NCBI GenBank assembly: GCA_963785745.1
Contig: CAWAWR010000029.1
Coordinates: 1-64,000 of the forward strand
Source: VAZQ01 sp963785745
GTDB taxonomy: Bacteria; Pseudomonadota; Alphaproteobacteria; Rhizobiales; Xanthobacteraceae
Direction of reading: 5' to 3'
Length of the DNA: 64,000 nucleotides
Part shown: one piece after another, positions 28,031-37,079 of the stretch
Position numbering within the stretch: position 1 is the stretch's first letter
How the letters are laid out: each line of letters starts with the position of its first letter
Notes under the pieces: model-generated
Told to the model about the DNA's origin: nothing
Databases searched by the model: none
What the model saw: only the letters and a program-made list of their open reading frames with translations
Made by a program: the position numbers and the translations under genes

Positions 28031-28987
28031 ATGGGACGCATACTCGCCGCACTGGCGCTACTCGCGGGCATGCACGCGGTCGCCGCTGCGCAGAGCTGGC
28101 CGAGCAAACCGGTTCGCGTGATCGTGCCGGTGACCGCGGGCAGCGCGCTCGACATCACCGCGCGGGTGATCGCCGAACGGCTTTCGGCGCAGCTCGGTCA
28201 AACCTTTGTGGTCGAGAACAGGACCGGCGCGGGCGGCACCATCGGCGCCGCCTTCGTCGCCAAGTCGGACCCCGACGGCTACACCATCCTCATCCATTCC
28301 ACCGCGGTGACCATCTTCCCGGCGACCTTCGCCAATCTTCCGTTCGACACCGCACGCGACTTCGCCGCCGTCACGCCGGCGGTCAGCGTGCCGCTGGTGC
28401 TGGTGGTCTCGCCGGCGCGGCACAAGTCGCTCAAGGAGCTGGTCGCCGCCGCCAAGGCGAAACCGGGCTCGGTCAACTACGCCACCGTCGGCGCCGGCGC
28501 CGCCGCCCACATGACCGCCGAGCGGCTGCGGCTCTCCGCCGGCTTCGAGGCGCAGCAGATTCCGTTCCGCGGCGCGCCGGAGGCGCAGACCGAGGTGGTC
28601 GCCGGCCGCGTCGACTTCTTCTTCAGCCCGGTGCTGGTCGCACAGCCGCTGATCAAGGGCGGCCAGCTCGCGGCGCTCGCCGTGAGCAGCGCACGGCGTT
28701 CGACCGCGCTGCCGGATGTGCCGACCACCGTCGAAGCCGGCTTCCCGAACTCCGAATACGACTTCTGGCTCGGCTTCTTCCTGCCGGCCAAGACCCCGCC
28801 CGACATCGTGGAGCGGCTGCACCAGGAGATCCGCAAGGCTAAGGACCACCCTGACGTGAAAGCGAAACTCGCCGCGTCGGGCGGCGAGCCGATGGACATG
28901 ACGCCCGCGCAGTTCCAGGACTACGTCCGCCAATCGGTGGAGATGAACCGGGCGCTCGCCAAGGCCGCCGGCATCAAGCTGGAGTAA
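28031..28987 (+). CDS. Bug/TctC-family tripartite tricarboxylate transporter solute-binding protein
   Basis: An intact periplasmic binding protein of 318 aa with signal peptide MGRILAALALLAGMHAVAAA. SWPSKPVRVIVPVTAGSALD, VVENRTGAGGTIGAAFVAKS, LPFDTARDFAAVTP, GSVNYATVGAGAAAHMTAE and YDFWLGFFLPAKTPPDIVE are the family motifs in order. The AGGGGGG run before ATG 28031 serves as the ribosome site. Its end overlaps the convergent amidohydrolase by 14 bp. The ligand is unknown; the neighbour suggests an aromatic acid. Confidence 0.92.
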   Translation: MGRILAALALLAGMHAVAAAQSWPSKPVRVIVPVTAGSALDITARVIAERLSAQLGQTFVVENRTGAGGTIGAAFVAKSDPDGYTILIHSTAVTIFPATFANLPFDTARDFAAVTPAVSVPLVLVVSPARHKSLKELVAAAKAKPGSVNYATVGAGAAAHMTAERLRLSAGFEAQQIPFRGAPEAQTEVVAGRVDFFFSPVLVAQPLIKGGQLAALAVSSARRSTALPDVPTTVEAGFPNSEYDFWLGFFLPAKTPPDIVERLHQEIRKAKDHPDVKAKLAASGGEPMDMTPAQFQDYVRQSVEMNRALAKAAGIKLE

Positions 28988-30005
28988 CGGCTCGGGCGCG
29001 ACAGCGCTCTTCAATATCCGGAATGAGCTTCGTCGCGTTGGCGCCGTCAAGAACTGCTGCAGCCTGCGGCCCGATCGCGCGTATGGCAGCGACATAGGCC
29101 GCCACTTCGCCATCCTCGCGGATGGCCTGCGGATAGTCAGTGGCAAACACACATTGCGAGGCCGGAATCTCCGAAAGGCCGGCGCGCATCCATTCGGCCC
29201 CGTTGCCCGCGGCGTCATGCAAAGTCGACCATCCACAACAGTCATAGAACAAACGGTGCTTGAGATAGTGATCGAACGACTGCCGTGGCTGACGCCCATG
29301 GCGCGGCATTCCGGCCGTGCCTGCGCCCTCGCGATCCTGAAGCCCGCGGATGCGTGGCAGGTATCGGCCGAGACCGCCCGCGAAATGTGAGAGCTGGATT
29401 TTCAACGTCGGAAGCTCGTCCAATAGTCCGCTGTTGATCAGACGCACCGTCGCCACCATCAGCGAAAACTCCCAGCCGAGCATGCGGCCGAGGTCGTCGG
29501 CGTCCATGGCCGCCCATTGGATGACGCGCGGCAGGGGATGAACAAACACGTAGAGACCGAGGTCGGCGGCGGCTTTCCAGAATGGACGCAAATCAGCTGC
29601 ATCGAGTTGCAGTCCCTGAAGCTCGGACCCAATGACAACCCCGGGCAAGCCCAGTTCGACGGCGCAGCGCTTCAGCTCGGCGATTGCGGCCGGAGGATTA
29701 AGGGCGGGTACATGCGCAAGCCCAATGAAGCGACCCGGATAGTCGCGTTCCGCCTGTCTCATGCTGTCGTTGATCAGGCGGCAAGAAGCCAAGTCCGGCT
29801 GATCGAAGCCCGAACCGCAGGAGAGCACCGCCATGTCGATGCCCGCCAGGTCCATCATCCGCACATGAGCGGAAAGATCAGCGAGCAACGGATTGAACCG
29901 GTAGTTGGGATTGCCGTTCTCATCGACCCGGACGGTGCCTTTGTCCGTTGCGCGCTCCATCAACTCGGGCGGCGTGTAGTGATGCTGGAAGTCGACGATC
30001 ATCAT
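28974..30005 (-). CDS. Amidohydrolase-fold decarboxylase-like protein
   Basis: A 343-aa Amidohydrolase_2 protein related to ACMSD and hydroxybenzoate decarboxylases. It starts MMIVDFQHHYTPPELM, where the first His of the usual HxH is Gln. Then come YVFVHPLPRV (His about 180), IQLSHFAGGLGRYLPRI (His about 225) and VFATDYPQAI (Asp about 300). It is downstream of the Bug gene 30079-31050 on the same strand, with a terminator-like hairpin between them, and convergent with another Bug gene. I chose ATG 30005; the next codon is also Met. The substrate is probably an aromatic acid, by family and neighbours. Confidence 0.82.
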   Translation of the reverse strand: MMIVDFQHHYTPPELMERATDKGTVRVDENGNPNYRFNPLLADLSAHVRMMDLAGIDMAVLSCGSGFDQPDLASCRLINDSMRQAERDYPGRFIGLAHVPALNPPAAIAELKRCAVELGLPGVVIGSELQGLQLDAADLRPFWKAAADLGLYVFVHPLPRVIQWAAMDADDLGRMLGWEFSLMVATVRLINSGLLDELPTLKIQLSHFAGGLGRYLPRIRGLQDREGAGTAGMPRHGRQPRQSFDHYLKHRLFYDCCGWSTLHDAAGNGAEWMRAGLSEIPASQCVFATDYPQAIREDGEVAAYVAAIRAIGPQAAAVLDGANATKLIPDIEERCRARAVTPA

Positions 30006-30033
30006 TACCCTCGCGATGGCACGGTACGGGAAA

Positions 30034-30057
30034 AGCCCCCGGGCTCTACCGGGGGCT
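30034..30057 (-). terminator. Terminator between Bug gene and amidohydrolase
   Basis: Perfect arms AGCCCCCGG / CCGGGGGCT with a 6-base loop; on the minus strand followed by TTTTCCC. It lies 21 bp after the Bug gene stop and 28 bp before the amidohydrolase start, so it probably limits read-through between the two. Confidence 0.7.
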
Positions 30058-30078
30058 CTAAGGCGGTTCGGGAAGACA

Positions 30079-31050
30079 TCACTGCTTGGCAAGGCCGAGT
30101 TGATCGATCACCGGCCTCCACAGCTTCTGTTCGCTCCGGATGAAGTCGCCCAATCCTTCCGTCGACATTGTTCGTGTTGAAACATTCAATGCGTTCAGTC
30201 GCTGCCTCACCTCCACATTGCCCAGTGCCGTTCGCAGGTCGTCGCTCGCCTTCGCCACGATCGTGGCGGGCGTGCGCGGCGGCGCCACAAGGACGAACCA
30301 GCCGGTTGCGACAAATCCTGGAATCGTTTCCGCCACAGTCGCAATATCGGGATGCGTGGAAACACGTTGCGGCGCGGCAATGGCGAGCAGCTTCAGTTGC
30401 CCTCCCGTGATAGGCCCCGCGAGGCCGTCGACGAAAACTTGAATTCGACCACTAACCGCGTCGCCCATCGCTTGTGCTGCGCCTGGATAGGGAACGGTCG
30501 TCAGGTCGGCACCGGAACGTTGGCGCAAAAGCTCGGCCGTCAGGTGCGTCACGCCGCCCGCGATTCCAAAGCCGACATTGAACTTTCCTGGATGCTTTTT
30601 TGAAAGCGCAACGAGGTCCGATAGCGAGTTCACTGGCAACGAGGGAGTGACGGCAATTGCAATCGGGACTTCACCGACGAAACCTATCGGGACGAACTCA
30701 TCGACGTTGATCGCGAGATTGAGTTGCGTCAACGGAAGAGACGTGAATGTCGATGCTACGGCCATGTACAACGTGTGGCCGTCCGGCGCTGCCGTAGCAA
30801 CAGCGCGTGCGGCGAGTGCGCCGCCGGCACCAGGCTGATTGACCAGCACGGTCTGTTGTCCCCAGACTTTCCCGAGCTGATCGACGACGACCCGCATGGC
30901 GGGGTCGGTGCCAGCGCCCGCCGCCATCGGCGTGATAAATTTCACCGGAGCCGCGGGATAGCTCTGTGCAAACGCCGGCGACCCCTCAGGCTCGCCAGTT
31001 GCAACGAGGAAAAGCAATCCGATCCTGAACCAACGGCTGTGCGCTGTCAT
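30079..31050 (-). CDS. Bug/TctC-family solute-binding protein
   Basis: A periplasmic binding protein of 323 aa. The signal region WFRIGLLFLVATGEPEGSPAFA precedes SYPAAPVKFITPMAAGAGTD, VNQPGAGGALAARAVATA, GKFNVGFGIAGGVTHLTAE and VATGWFVLVAPPRTPATIV. GGAGGG lies just before ATG 31050. It is divergent from a LysR regulator gene with 136 bp between starts, so it is the likely target of that regulator. Base use is somewhat less GC-biased than in other Bug genes here. The ligand is unknown. Confidence 0.9.
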   Translation of the reverse strand: MTAHSRWFRIGLLFLVATGEPEGSPAFAQSYPAAPVKFITPMAAGAGTDPAMRVVVDQLGKVWGQQTVLVNQPGAGGALAARAVATAAPDGHTLYMAVASTFTSLPLTQLNLAINVDEFVPIGFVGEVPIAIAVTPSLPVNSLSDLVALSKKHPGKFNVGFGIAGGVTHLTAELLRQRSGADLTTVPYPGAAQAMGDAVSGRIQVFVDGLAGPITGGQLKLLAIAAPQRVSTHPDIATVAETIPGFVATGWFVLVAPPRTPATIVAKASDDLRTALGNVEVRQRLNALNVSTRTMSTEGLGDFIRSEQKLWRPVIDQLGLAKQ

Positions 31051-31161
31051 GGCTCCCTCCCTCCAACCAGTGTCGGTCAAATCGTTGAACCGACGCTAGC
31101 GCGGGGTGGAGATAGACAAATAATTCTTTCTTTTGATGTCTACATAACCTTATATCTATGT

Positions 31162-31176
31162 GACGGTCAGACCGTC
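31162..31176. promoter_or_regulatory. Inverted repeat upstream of lysR-type gene
   Basis: GACGGT-CAG-ACCGTC, perfect 6-bp arms, lies just before ATG 31187 and within the divergent region shared with the Bug gene. It is a candidate LysR-family autoregulatory site. Its position also argues against the alternative GTG start at 31160. Confidence 0.45.
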
Positions 31177-31186
31177 GGAGCGTTCG

Positions 31187-32142
31187 ATGAAGTGGGATGA
31201 TCGCATCGGCCGCCGACTGAAGCTGCACGACCTGCACGTCCTGCTGACGGTCGTCGAGCTCGGCAGCATGGGAAAAGCAGCCGAGCGGCTCGCGGTCTCG
31301 CAGCCGTCGGTATCGAAAGCGATTGCCGACATGGAGCACGCCATCGGTGTGCGGTTGCTCGATCGAACGCCGAAGGGCGTCGAGTGCACGGCCTATGGGC
31401 ACGCGCTCCTTCGGAGCGGCATGGGCGCATTCGACGAGCTCCGGCAAGGCATCAAGGACATTGAATCGCTTGCCGACCCAACGGTCGGAGAAGTGCGTAT
31501 CGGATGTCCCGAAGCGATTGCGGCCGGACTGATGCTGGCGGCAATCACGCGCTTCTCAATCCAACATCCCCGAATTCTGATCAACGTCACGGCCGCCAAC
31601 AACATGTCAAATGAGTTCCGGCTGCTACGGGATCGACAAGTCGATTTCTTGATCGGTGCGCTCCCTCAGCCGTTTGGAAATGACGATCTGGATGCTGAGG
31701 TCTTGTATATGGACCGTTCGTATCTCCTGTGCGGCAACAAGCACCGTCTGGCACGCCGCCGCAGGATTGCCCTTGACGAGCTGGTCAACGAGCCGTGGCT
31801 GTTGCCACGCGAAAGCATCTTCAGCGCCTACCTGACGCAAGCATTCGATACGAACGGTCTGCCTATTCCGAAAATTGGCGTGCGATCCTACTCCGTACAC
31901 CAGCGCATCGGACTGCTGGTAACTTTCGCTACATCTCGGCGGAGTCGGGTTCCACTCTTCGGTTCAACGCCGCCCGATTTCCGATCAAGGTGTTGCCGGT
32001 CGACTATGCATTTCACCCCTGGCCGGTCGGGATCGTCACGCTAAAGAAAAGGACGATGAGCCCGGTCGTGCAGACCTTCCTCAAATTCGTCCGCGACGTT
32101 ACAAAGCCGATGCAAAGGCAAGCTGGTGTGAATCACCGCTAA
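31187..32142 (+). CDS. LysR-family transcriptional regulator (frameshifted)
   Basis: A LysR-type regulator of about 318 aa after correction. The helix-turn-helix is LHVLLTVVELGSMGKAAERL and VSQPSVSKAIADMEHAIGVRLLDRT. The effector domain has GEVRIGCPEAIAAG, RQVDFLIGALP and LYMDRSYLLCGNKHRL. After HQRIGLLVT (about 31915-31925) the frame slips; another frame continues GNFRYISAESGSTLRF, PVDYAFHPWPVGIVTLKKR and ends at TAA 32142. Either a few bases were lost (a collapsed GGTAACT repeat would fit) or the gene is recently broken. ATG 31187 has a GGAG site 7 bases upstream. It probably controls the divergent Bug/amidohydrolase genes. Confidence 0.82.
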
Positions 32143-32188
32143 ACACGCAGTCCCTTCGCGGACTTTCGCATTCGATCGGAGTTTCTCG

Positions 32189-32575
32189 ATGCCTTCCTCA
32201 ATCCGCACCGCCAATCCCGCGACCATGGCCGCACCCGGCGGCCACTACAGCCATGCGGTGGCAGGCGGCGGGCTGGTCTTCGTCTCGGGCCAGTTGCCGA
32301 TCGCGCCCGACGGCACCAAGCTCAACGAAGCGCCGTTCGCGGCGCAGGCTCGGCAGGTTCTCGACAATGTCGCGCAGGCGCTGGCGGGCGGCGGAAGCAG
32401 CATCGAGAAGCTCCTGCAGGTGCGCGTCTACGTGACCGACATCGCATCGTGGCCGGAGTTCAACACGATCTATGCGCAATGGGCCGGCGCCACGCGCCCC
32501 GCGCGCGCGGTGGTGCCGGTGCCGCAACTGCACTACGGATTCAAGATCGAGGTGGAAGCGGTGGCGCTCGCTTAG
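32189..32575 (+). CDS. RidA family protein
   Basis: A 128-aa protein of the YjgF/YER057c/UK114 family, which hydrolyses reactive enamines and imines or acts in amino acid or aromatic breakdown. Visible family features are GLVFVSGQLPIAPDG, VLDNVAQALAGGGSSIEKLLQVRVY, the conserved Arg in ATRPARAVVPV, and the acidic residue in FKIEVEAVAL. It is convergent with the binding-protein gene at 32598, with only 22 bp between them. The start at ATG 32189 fits the family length. Confidence 0.9.
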   Translation: MPSSIRTANPATMAAPGGHYSHAVAGGGLVFVSGQLPIAPDGTKLNEAPFAAQARQVLDNVAQALAGGGSSIEKLLQVRVYVTDIASWPEFNTIYAQWAGATRPARAVVPVPQLHYGFKIEVEAVALA

Positions 32576-32597
32576 AGCCGAGCGCCACCTGGATATC

Positions 32598-33650
32598 CTA
32601 GCGCTTCTTCTCGGCCGCCATCGCCAGCGCGGCCGCTTCGACGACGTCCTTCGGCGCTTTCGCGATGGTGTCGCTGTAGCCCTGCACCACCTGGCCGGGA
32701 GCCGGCTCGAGATCGGCCGACCGCTTGGCGGCGTCAGCCCTGAAGGCCGGGTCCAGCACGAGCTGGTCGAACGCCGTGCGCAGCGCCGCGACCCGGTCGG
32801 CGGGTACGTTCGACGGCGCGATCAGCGCGCGTCCGATCGCCGAGCCCGCCGAAATGAACTCGATGACCTGCTTTTTCCGCGGATCATCGACCAGTTCCTG
32901 CATCAGCGGCACGTCTTTGAGCTCCTCGGTGCGCTTGAGCCCGCCCTGGATAACCGGAATGAGGCTGCCGTCCTTAAGGCCGGCCTGCTGGGTGGCGCGC
33001 CAGACGTGCCAGGATCCAGAGAACATGTCGGCCTCGGCGCGGTGAATCGCGAGCATGACCTCGGCCGAGCCCGGATAACCGCAGACGATGATGAACTTGA
33101 AGCCGCCGAGCTCCTTCAACGACGCAGGATACTGGTAGCTCTGCGAGTTGACGCCGGTGCAGGCGACCGTGACGGGCGTCTTGCGCATCGCTTCGGCGTT
33201 GACGGTCGGCGCGCTCTTGCGGATGACGAAGGCGGCGTTGCTCGGCGTGAAGGTGCCGATGTAGGTCATCTCCTCGACCTTCCACTGACCCTGCTCCGGA
33301 GTCAGGAGCTGCGTGTGGCCGATGGTTTCGGCGAACAAACCGATGGAGGTGCCGTCGCGCGGCGCCTGTGCGTGGAACCAGCGCACCGCTGCCACGCCGC
33401 CACCGCCCGGCCGATGTTGCACGATGATGTTCGGATTGCCCGGAATGAATCGCTTCAGATGATCGGCGGCGAGCCGAGCATAGAGATCGTAAGAGCCGCC
33501 GGGCGGATGGCCCAGCACGATGGTGATGGTCTTGCCCTTGTAAAATTCCGCGGGCGATTGCGCGACGGCAGGCGTCGCCATGCCGAGCGCGAAGATGGTA
33601 GCCAGAGTTGCAACGGCGCGGCCCCCCGGCATCGCTTTGATTTCGATCAC
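32598..33650 (-). CDS. Bug/TctC-like solute-binding protein
   Basis: A periplasmic binding protein of 350 aa. The signal peptide is ALGMATPAVAQSP after a short basic stretch. The mature protein has AEFYKGKTITIVLGHPPGGS, VQHRPGGGGVAAVRWFHA and PVTVACTGVNSQSYQYPASL, a variant branch of the TctC family with 'FYKGKTI' at its start. ALIAPSNVPADRVAALRTAF near the C-terminus is typical. It neighbours the convergent RidA gene. The ligand is unknown. An in-frame Met six codons later is another possible start. Confidence 0.87.
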   Translation of the reverse strand: MIEIKAMPGGRAVATLATIFALGMATPAVAQSPAEFYKGKTITIVLGHPPGGSYDLYARLAADHLKRFIPGNPNIIVQHRPGGGGVAAVRWFHAQAPRDGTSIGLFAETIGHTQLLTPEQGQWKVEEMTYIGTFTPSNAAFVIRKSAPTVNAEAMRKTPVTVACTGVNSQSYQYPASLKELGGFKFIIVCGYPGSAEVMLAIHRAEADMFSGSWHVWRATQQAGLKDGSLIPVIQGGLKRTEELKDVPLMQELVDDPRKKQVIEFISAGSAIGRALIAPSNVPADRVAALRTAFDQLVLDPAFRADAAKRSADLEPAPGQVVQGYSDTIAKAPKDVVEAAALAMAAEKKR

Positions 33651-33846
33651 GCTGTTCTCCTGTTACGCAACGAGTACTAGTACTAAGTCCGGCACGCGCA
33701 AAAGCGCCTACAAAATGCCATTTGTGAGGCGGCGCAATACTTCGGCGCTACCCCGAAATCAACCCGGGACTTTGACGGACCCAGGCAAGTGGTTGGGTGA
33801 TCGCATGATCTTGTCCGGAAAGTCCGCAACTTTTCGGGATCATGCT

Positions 33847-34332
33847 CTAAAGTTCGTTACCGTAAGGCCCTTCCGGATCAGCAAGCGCGGAAAGCCGCAG
33901 CGCTGCGGCGCGCGCGAAGGCGAGCATCATGCTTTTGCGGGTCGAGGCATGCAGCCGGTGCTCGGGCGCCTCGCAGACGATCTCCGCCCCGAAGGCGTCG
34001 GCGACGATCAGACCGGTATCCTTCGGGAAGATCTCGCACGGCACCTCCATCGTGGTGGCAAAGAACAACCGGTCGCAGTGAATTCGGTAGTCCATCCACT
34101 TCTGATCGGCTCGGAAATCGGCGACCGAAGACTTGATCTCGACGATCCAGATCTCGCCAGAGGCGCCGAGCGCCACGAGATCGGCGCGCCGGCCCGACGC
34201 CAGCGGCAATTCGCTCACCACCGAGAGCCCGAACGCATGCAGGAGCCGCGTGGTGCCGCGCGCAACCGCGAGCGCGGTCGCCGACTGGCGGCCGTCGACG
34301 GGCAATGATGCGGCTAGCGAAGCGAAGCTCAT
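33847..34332 (-). CDS. mmcB: MmcB family DNA repair protein
   Basis: A 161-aa protein of the MmcB/COG5321 family, known in Caulobacter as a LexA-regulated factor for mitomycin C resistance. The nuclease-like core is RRADLVALGASGEIWIVEIK with the D...E-K pattern of restriction-endonuclease folds (EIKSSVADFRADQKWMDYR). IHCDRLFFATTMEVPCEIFP and GLIVADAFGAEIV follow. ATG 34332 is chosen because upstream codons in frame belong to a palindromic repeat. No clear alphaproteobacterial LexA box (GTTC-N7-GTTC) was found upstream. Confidence 0.87.
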   Translation of the reverse strand: MSFASLAASLPVDGRQSATALAVARGTTRLLHAFGLSVVSELPLASGRRADLVALGASGEIWIVEIKSSVADFRADQKWMDYRIHCDRLFFATTMEVPCEIFPKDTGLIVADAFGAEIVCEAPEHRLHASTRKSMMLAFARAAALRLSALADPEGPYGNEL

Positions 34333-34421
34333 CGAATGCAGAATCCCTGGCAACGGAACAAGGGTGGTCTTGTGTACGATACGCACGCAACGCCCCCGCA
34401 CTACGCGATTCGATCTCGATC

Positions 34422-34521
34422 CGTCATCCTGAGGTGGCCGCGCTAGCGGCCCTCGAAGGATGCACGGCCCGGGCCGTCGCCCTTCGAGGCCCTCGCTGCG
34501 CTCGGGCACCTCAGGGTGACG
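34422..34521. repeat. Dispersed intergenic palindromic repeat (CGTCATCCTGAGG type)
   Basis: A 100-bp palindrome starting CGTCATCCTGAGGTGGCCGC and ending CACCTCAGGGTGACG, with inner arms CCTCGAAGG / CCTTCGAGG. It sits between the mtnA end and the mmcB start. It is a different family from those at 5566, 18851 and 23406. Confidence 0.75.
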
Positions 34522-34530
34522 GAGATAAAT

Positions 34531-35634
34531 CTATTTTGCCGCATCGCTGCGCTCGGGAAAAGCCTTCGCCAACGCCTCCCGCGAGGGGGCCAGCACGCCG
34601 CGCTCGGTGATCAGGCCGGTGACGAGCCGCGCCGGCGTCACGTCGAAGCCGTAATTCGCGACCGCGGAACCATCCGGCACGATCCGCACCGTCTCGATAC
34701 GGCCATCCGCGGTCTTGCCGGACATCGTGGCGACTTCGTCGGCGCTACGCTCCTCGATCGGAATGTCGGCGACGCCGTCCCTCACCGTGAAGTCGATGGT
34801 CGGCGACGGCAGCGCCACATAGAACGGCACGTTGTTGTCCTTCGCCGCCAGCGCCTTCAGATAGGTACCGATCTTGTTGGCGACGTCGCCATTGGCGGCG
34901 ACCCGGTCGGTGCCGACGAGGGCAATATCGACATCGCCGCGCTGCATCAGGTGGCCGCCGGTGTTGTCGGCGATGACGGTGTGCGGCACGCCGTGCTGGC
35001 CGAGCTCCCAGGCGGTGAGCGAAGCGCCCTGGTTGCGCGGACGCGTCTCGTCGACCCAGACATGGAGCGGGATACCAGCGTCATGCGCGGTATAGACCGG
35101 CGCCAGCGCGGTGCCGACGTCGACGGTCGCGAGCCAGCCGGCATTGCAGTGGGTCAACACATTGACGCGCTTGCCGGGCTTCCTGGCGGCGATTTTCTCG
35201 ATCAGCGCCAGGCCGTGGCGGCCGATCGCCTGGTTGATCGCGACATCCTCATCGCAGATTTCAGCCGCCCGGCGATAAGCCGCGGCGACACGCTCATCCC
35301 GCGGGCGGTTTCGTACCGCAGCCACCATCTCGTCGAGCGCCCATTTCAGGTTGATCGCGGTCGGGCGCGTTGCGAGCAGCGTCGCGCAGGCGCGCTCCAG
35401 AGATTCGTCGGACGCGTCATTCCGCAGGGCCAGGCAGATGCCGTAGGCGGCGGTCGCGCCGATCAGCGGAGCGCCGCGCACCTGCATCGTGACGATGGCG
35501 CGCGCGGCGTCCTGTAATGTTTCCAGCCGGATTGTGGCGAAGCGGTGCGGCAGCAGCGTCTGGTCGATGACGCCGACCGCTACGCCGTCGGCCTCCAGCC
35601 AGATGCTGCGCATCTGTTTTCCAGCGACTTTCAT
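34531..35634 (-). CDS. mtnA: S-methyl-5-thioribose-1-phosphate isomerase
   Basis: An enzyme of the methionine salvage pathway converting methylthioribose-1-phosphate to methylthioribulose-1-phosphate; 367 aa. Motifs: MQVRGAPLIGATAAYG, LTHCNAGWLATVDVGTALAP (with the catalytic Cys), DETRPRNQGASLTAWEL, and GTDRVAANGDVANKIGTY (with the catalytic Asp), then PFYVALPSPTIDF and IEERSADEV. I start at ATG 35634; Met codons 4 and more residues upstream exist. No other methionine salvage gene is next to it. Confidence 0.95.
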   Translation of the reverse strand: MKVAGKQMRSIWLEADGVAVGVIDQTLLPHRFATIRLETLQDAARAIVTMQVRGAPLIGATAAYGICLALRNDASDESLERACATLLATRPTAINLKWALDEMVAAVRNRPRDERVAAAYRRAAEICDEDVAINQAIGRHGLALIEKIAARKPGKRVNVLTHCNAGWLATVDVGTALAPVYTAHDAGIPLHVWVDETRPRNQGASLTAWELGQHGVPHTVIADNTGGHLMQRGDVDIALVGTDRVAANGDVANKIGTYLKALAAKDNNVPFYVALPSPTIDFTVRDGVADIPIEERSADEVATMSGKTADGRIETVRIVPDGSAVANYGFDVTPARLVTGLITERGVLAPSREALAKAFPERSDAAK

Positions 35635-35801
35635 GGCCGCACTCATATCGCGGTTTGCAGCGCAACGCACGCGGCGTTGCCGCCGCACCACACGCGAATT
35701 TTTTCCGCGAATCCGCCGGTGACGCGCCGCAATTCGGGCCCGGCCCGGACGCGAAGCACGCCGAGCATCCTCGCCGGGGCGACCCTCCTGAGGGGATATC
35801 C

Positions 35802-36923
35802 ATGTTCAGGCATTTTGCACCGGTCGCATTTCTAGCCTTCACCATGGTGCTGTCGGTCCTGCCGGCAAAGGCGACAGCATCCAAACCCGTGATCGAGGTC
35901 GTGTTTGTCCTCGACACCACCGGCTCGATGGGCCCGCTGATCGAGAGCGCCAAACGCAAGATCTGGTCGATCGCCACCACGCTGATCGATTGCAGCCCCG
36001 ATGCCGAGATCCGCATGGGCCTCGTGGCCTATCGCGATATCGGCGACGACTACGTCACCAAGACCTTCGACCTCACCACCGACATCCAGGGCCTCTACGC
36101 CGATCTCCTGCAGTTGCGCGCCCGTGGCGGTGGTGACTGGCCGGAAAGCGTCAATGAGGCGCTCTATGTCGGCGTCACGAAAATGAACTGGAGCCGCGGC
36201 CGCGACACGACGCGCATTGTCTTCCTGGTCGGCGATGCGCCGCCGCACATGGACTATGCGCAGGACATGAAATACCCGGACGTGATGCGGCTCGCCCGCG
36301 CGCGCGACATCACGGTCAACACGGTGCAGGCCGGCAGCGCGCGCGACACCGAGCGCTATTGGCGCGAGATCGCGCAAATGGGCCGCGGCGAGTACATGTC
36401 GATCCCGCAGGACGGCGGCAAGATCGTCGTGATCGAGACGCCCTACGACCGCGAGATCATCGAGCTGCAGGGCCGCATCAACCGCACCGTGGTGCCCTAC
36501 GGTTCGCAGACCCAGCAGCGCGGCGTCCGTGACCGCGTGAATATGGGCGCCGCGGCGCCGGCGCCGGTGGCCTCCGACATGGCGGGCTATATGTCCAAGC
36601 GCGCCGCGCGGCCGGGACGGGTCGCCGAAGCGATCACCGGCGATGGCGATCTGGTCGGCGACGTCGCCAGCGGGCGGCAATCGCTGTCGGCACTGCCGGA
36701 ATCGCAACTGCCGGACGATCTTCGCCGGATGTCGCCTACCGAGCGACAGGCGCATGTCGATCGGCAGATGAGCGAGCGCCGCACGCTCAACGAGCAGCTT
36801 TCCACGCTCGTTCAGCGGCGCGATCGGCACATCGCCGACACCCGTGACAAGGCTCCGCGGCCCGCCGCCGATTCGTTCGACCGCGCGGTCGAGCGGACGC
36901 TGCGCTCGCAGATCGCACGGTAA
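35802..36923 (+). CDS. Secreted von Willebrand factor A domain protein
   Basis: A 373-aa exported protein. The signal peptide is MFRHFAPVAFLAFTMVLSV with cleavage near AKATA. The vWA domain starts VIEVVFVLDTTGSMGPLIES, where DTTGS stands for the DxSxS metal site, then GLVAYRDIGDDYVTKTFDL, TRIVFLVGDAPPHMDYAQ and ITVNTVQAGSARDTERYW. The C-terminal third is charged and probably helical (LPESQLPDDLRRMSPTERQ). Such domains bind other proteins through Mg2+. TGAGGGGAT serves as the ribosome site. The partner is unknown; an inverted repeat follows the gene. Confidence 0.88.
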   Translation: MFRHFAPVAFLAFTMVLSVLPAKATASKPVIEVVFVLDTTGSMGPLIESAKRKIWSIATTLIDCSPDAEIRMGLVAYRDIGDDYVTKTFDLTTDIQGLYADLLQLRARGGGDWPESVNEALYVGVTKMNWSRGRDTTRIVFLVGDAPPHMDYAQDMKYPDVMRLARARDITVNTVQAGSARDTERYWREIAQMGRGEYMSIPQDGGKIVVIETPYDREIIELQGRINRTVVPYGSQTQQRGVRDRVNMGAAAPAPVASDMAGYMSKRAARPGRVAEAITGDGDLVGDVASGRQSLSALPESQLPDDLRRMSPTERQAHVDRQMSERRTLNEQLSTLVQRRDRHIADTRDKAPRPAADSFDRAVERTLRSQIAR

Positions 36924-36936
36924 CGAACACGCGAGC

Positions 36937-36959
36937 GGCCGGCGCGCGATGCGCCGGCC
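36937..36959 (+). terminator. Inverted repeat after the vWA gene
   Basis: Perfect 9-bp arms GGCCGGCGC / GCGCCGGCC with a 5-base loop, 14 bp after the vWA stop codon. It is followed only by CTTTCG, so a terminator with a poor T-run. Confidence 0.5.
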
Positions 36960-37016
36960 ACTTTCGCGGGTCTGCCATGCGATATGCCGGTTTTAAGGCT
37001 TTTGGCGGCGGCGGAC

Positions 37017-37043
37017 GGAACGTCGCCGGGCACTGCGCGTTTT
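37017..37043 (+). promoter_or_regulatory. EcfG (general stress sigma factor) type promoter
   Basis: GGAAC (37017-37021), 16 bases, then CGTTTT (37038-37043), the arrangement GGAAC-N16-CGTT described for EcfG-dependent general stress promoters in alphaproteobacteria. It ends 37 bp before the start codon of the small membrane protein, a plausible distance. Confidence 0.6.
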
Positions 37044-37079
37044 ACGTCCAGAGAGCGAACACCTGGAAAGGAGGCGCTA

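Noticed and set aside
34332..34380. LexA box upstream of mmcB
   Set aside because: GAAC occurs near 34353, but no second GAAC or GTTC half-site at 7-base spacing was found.
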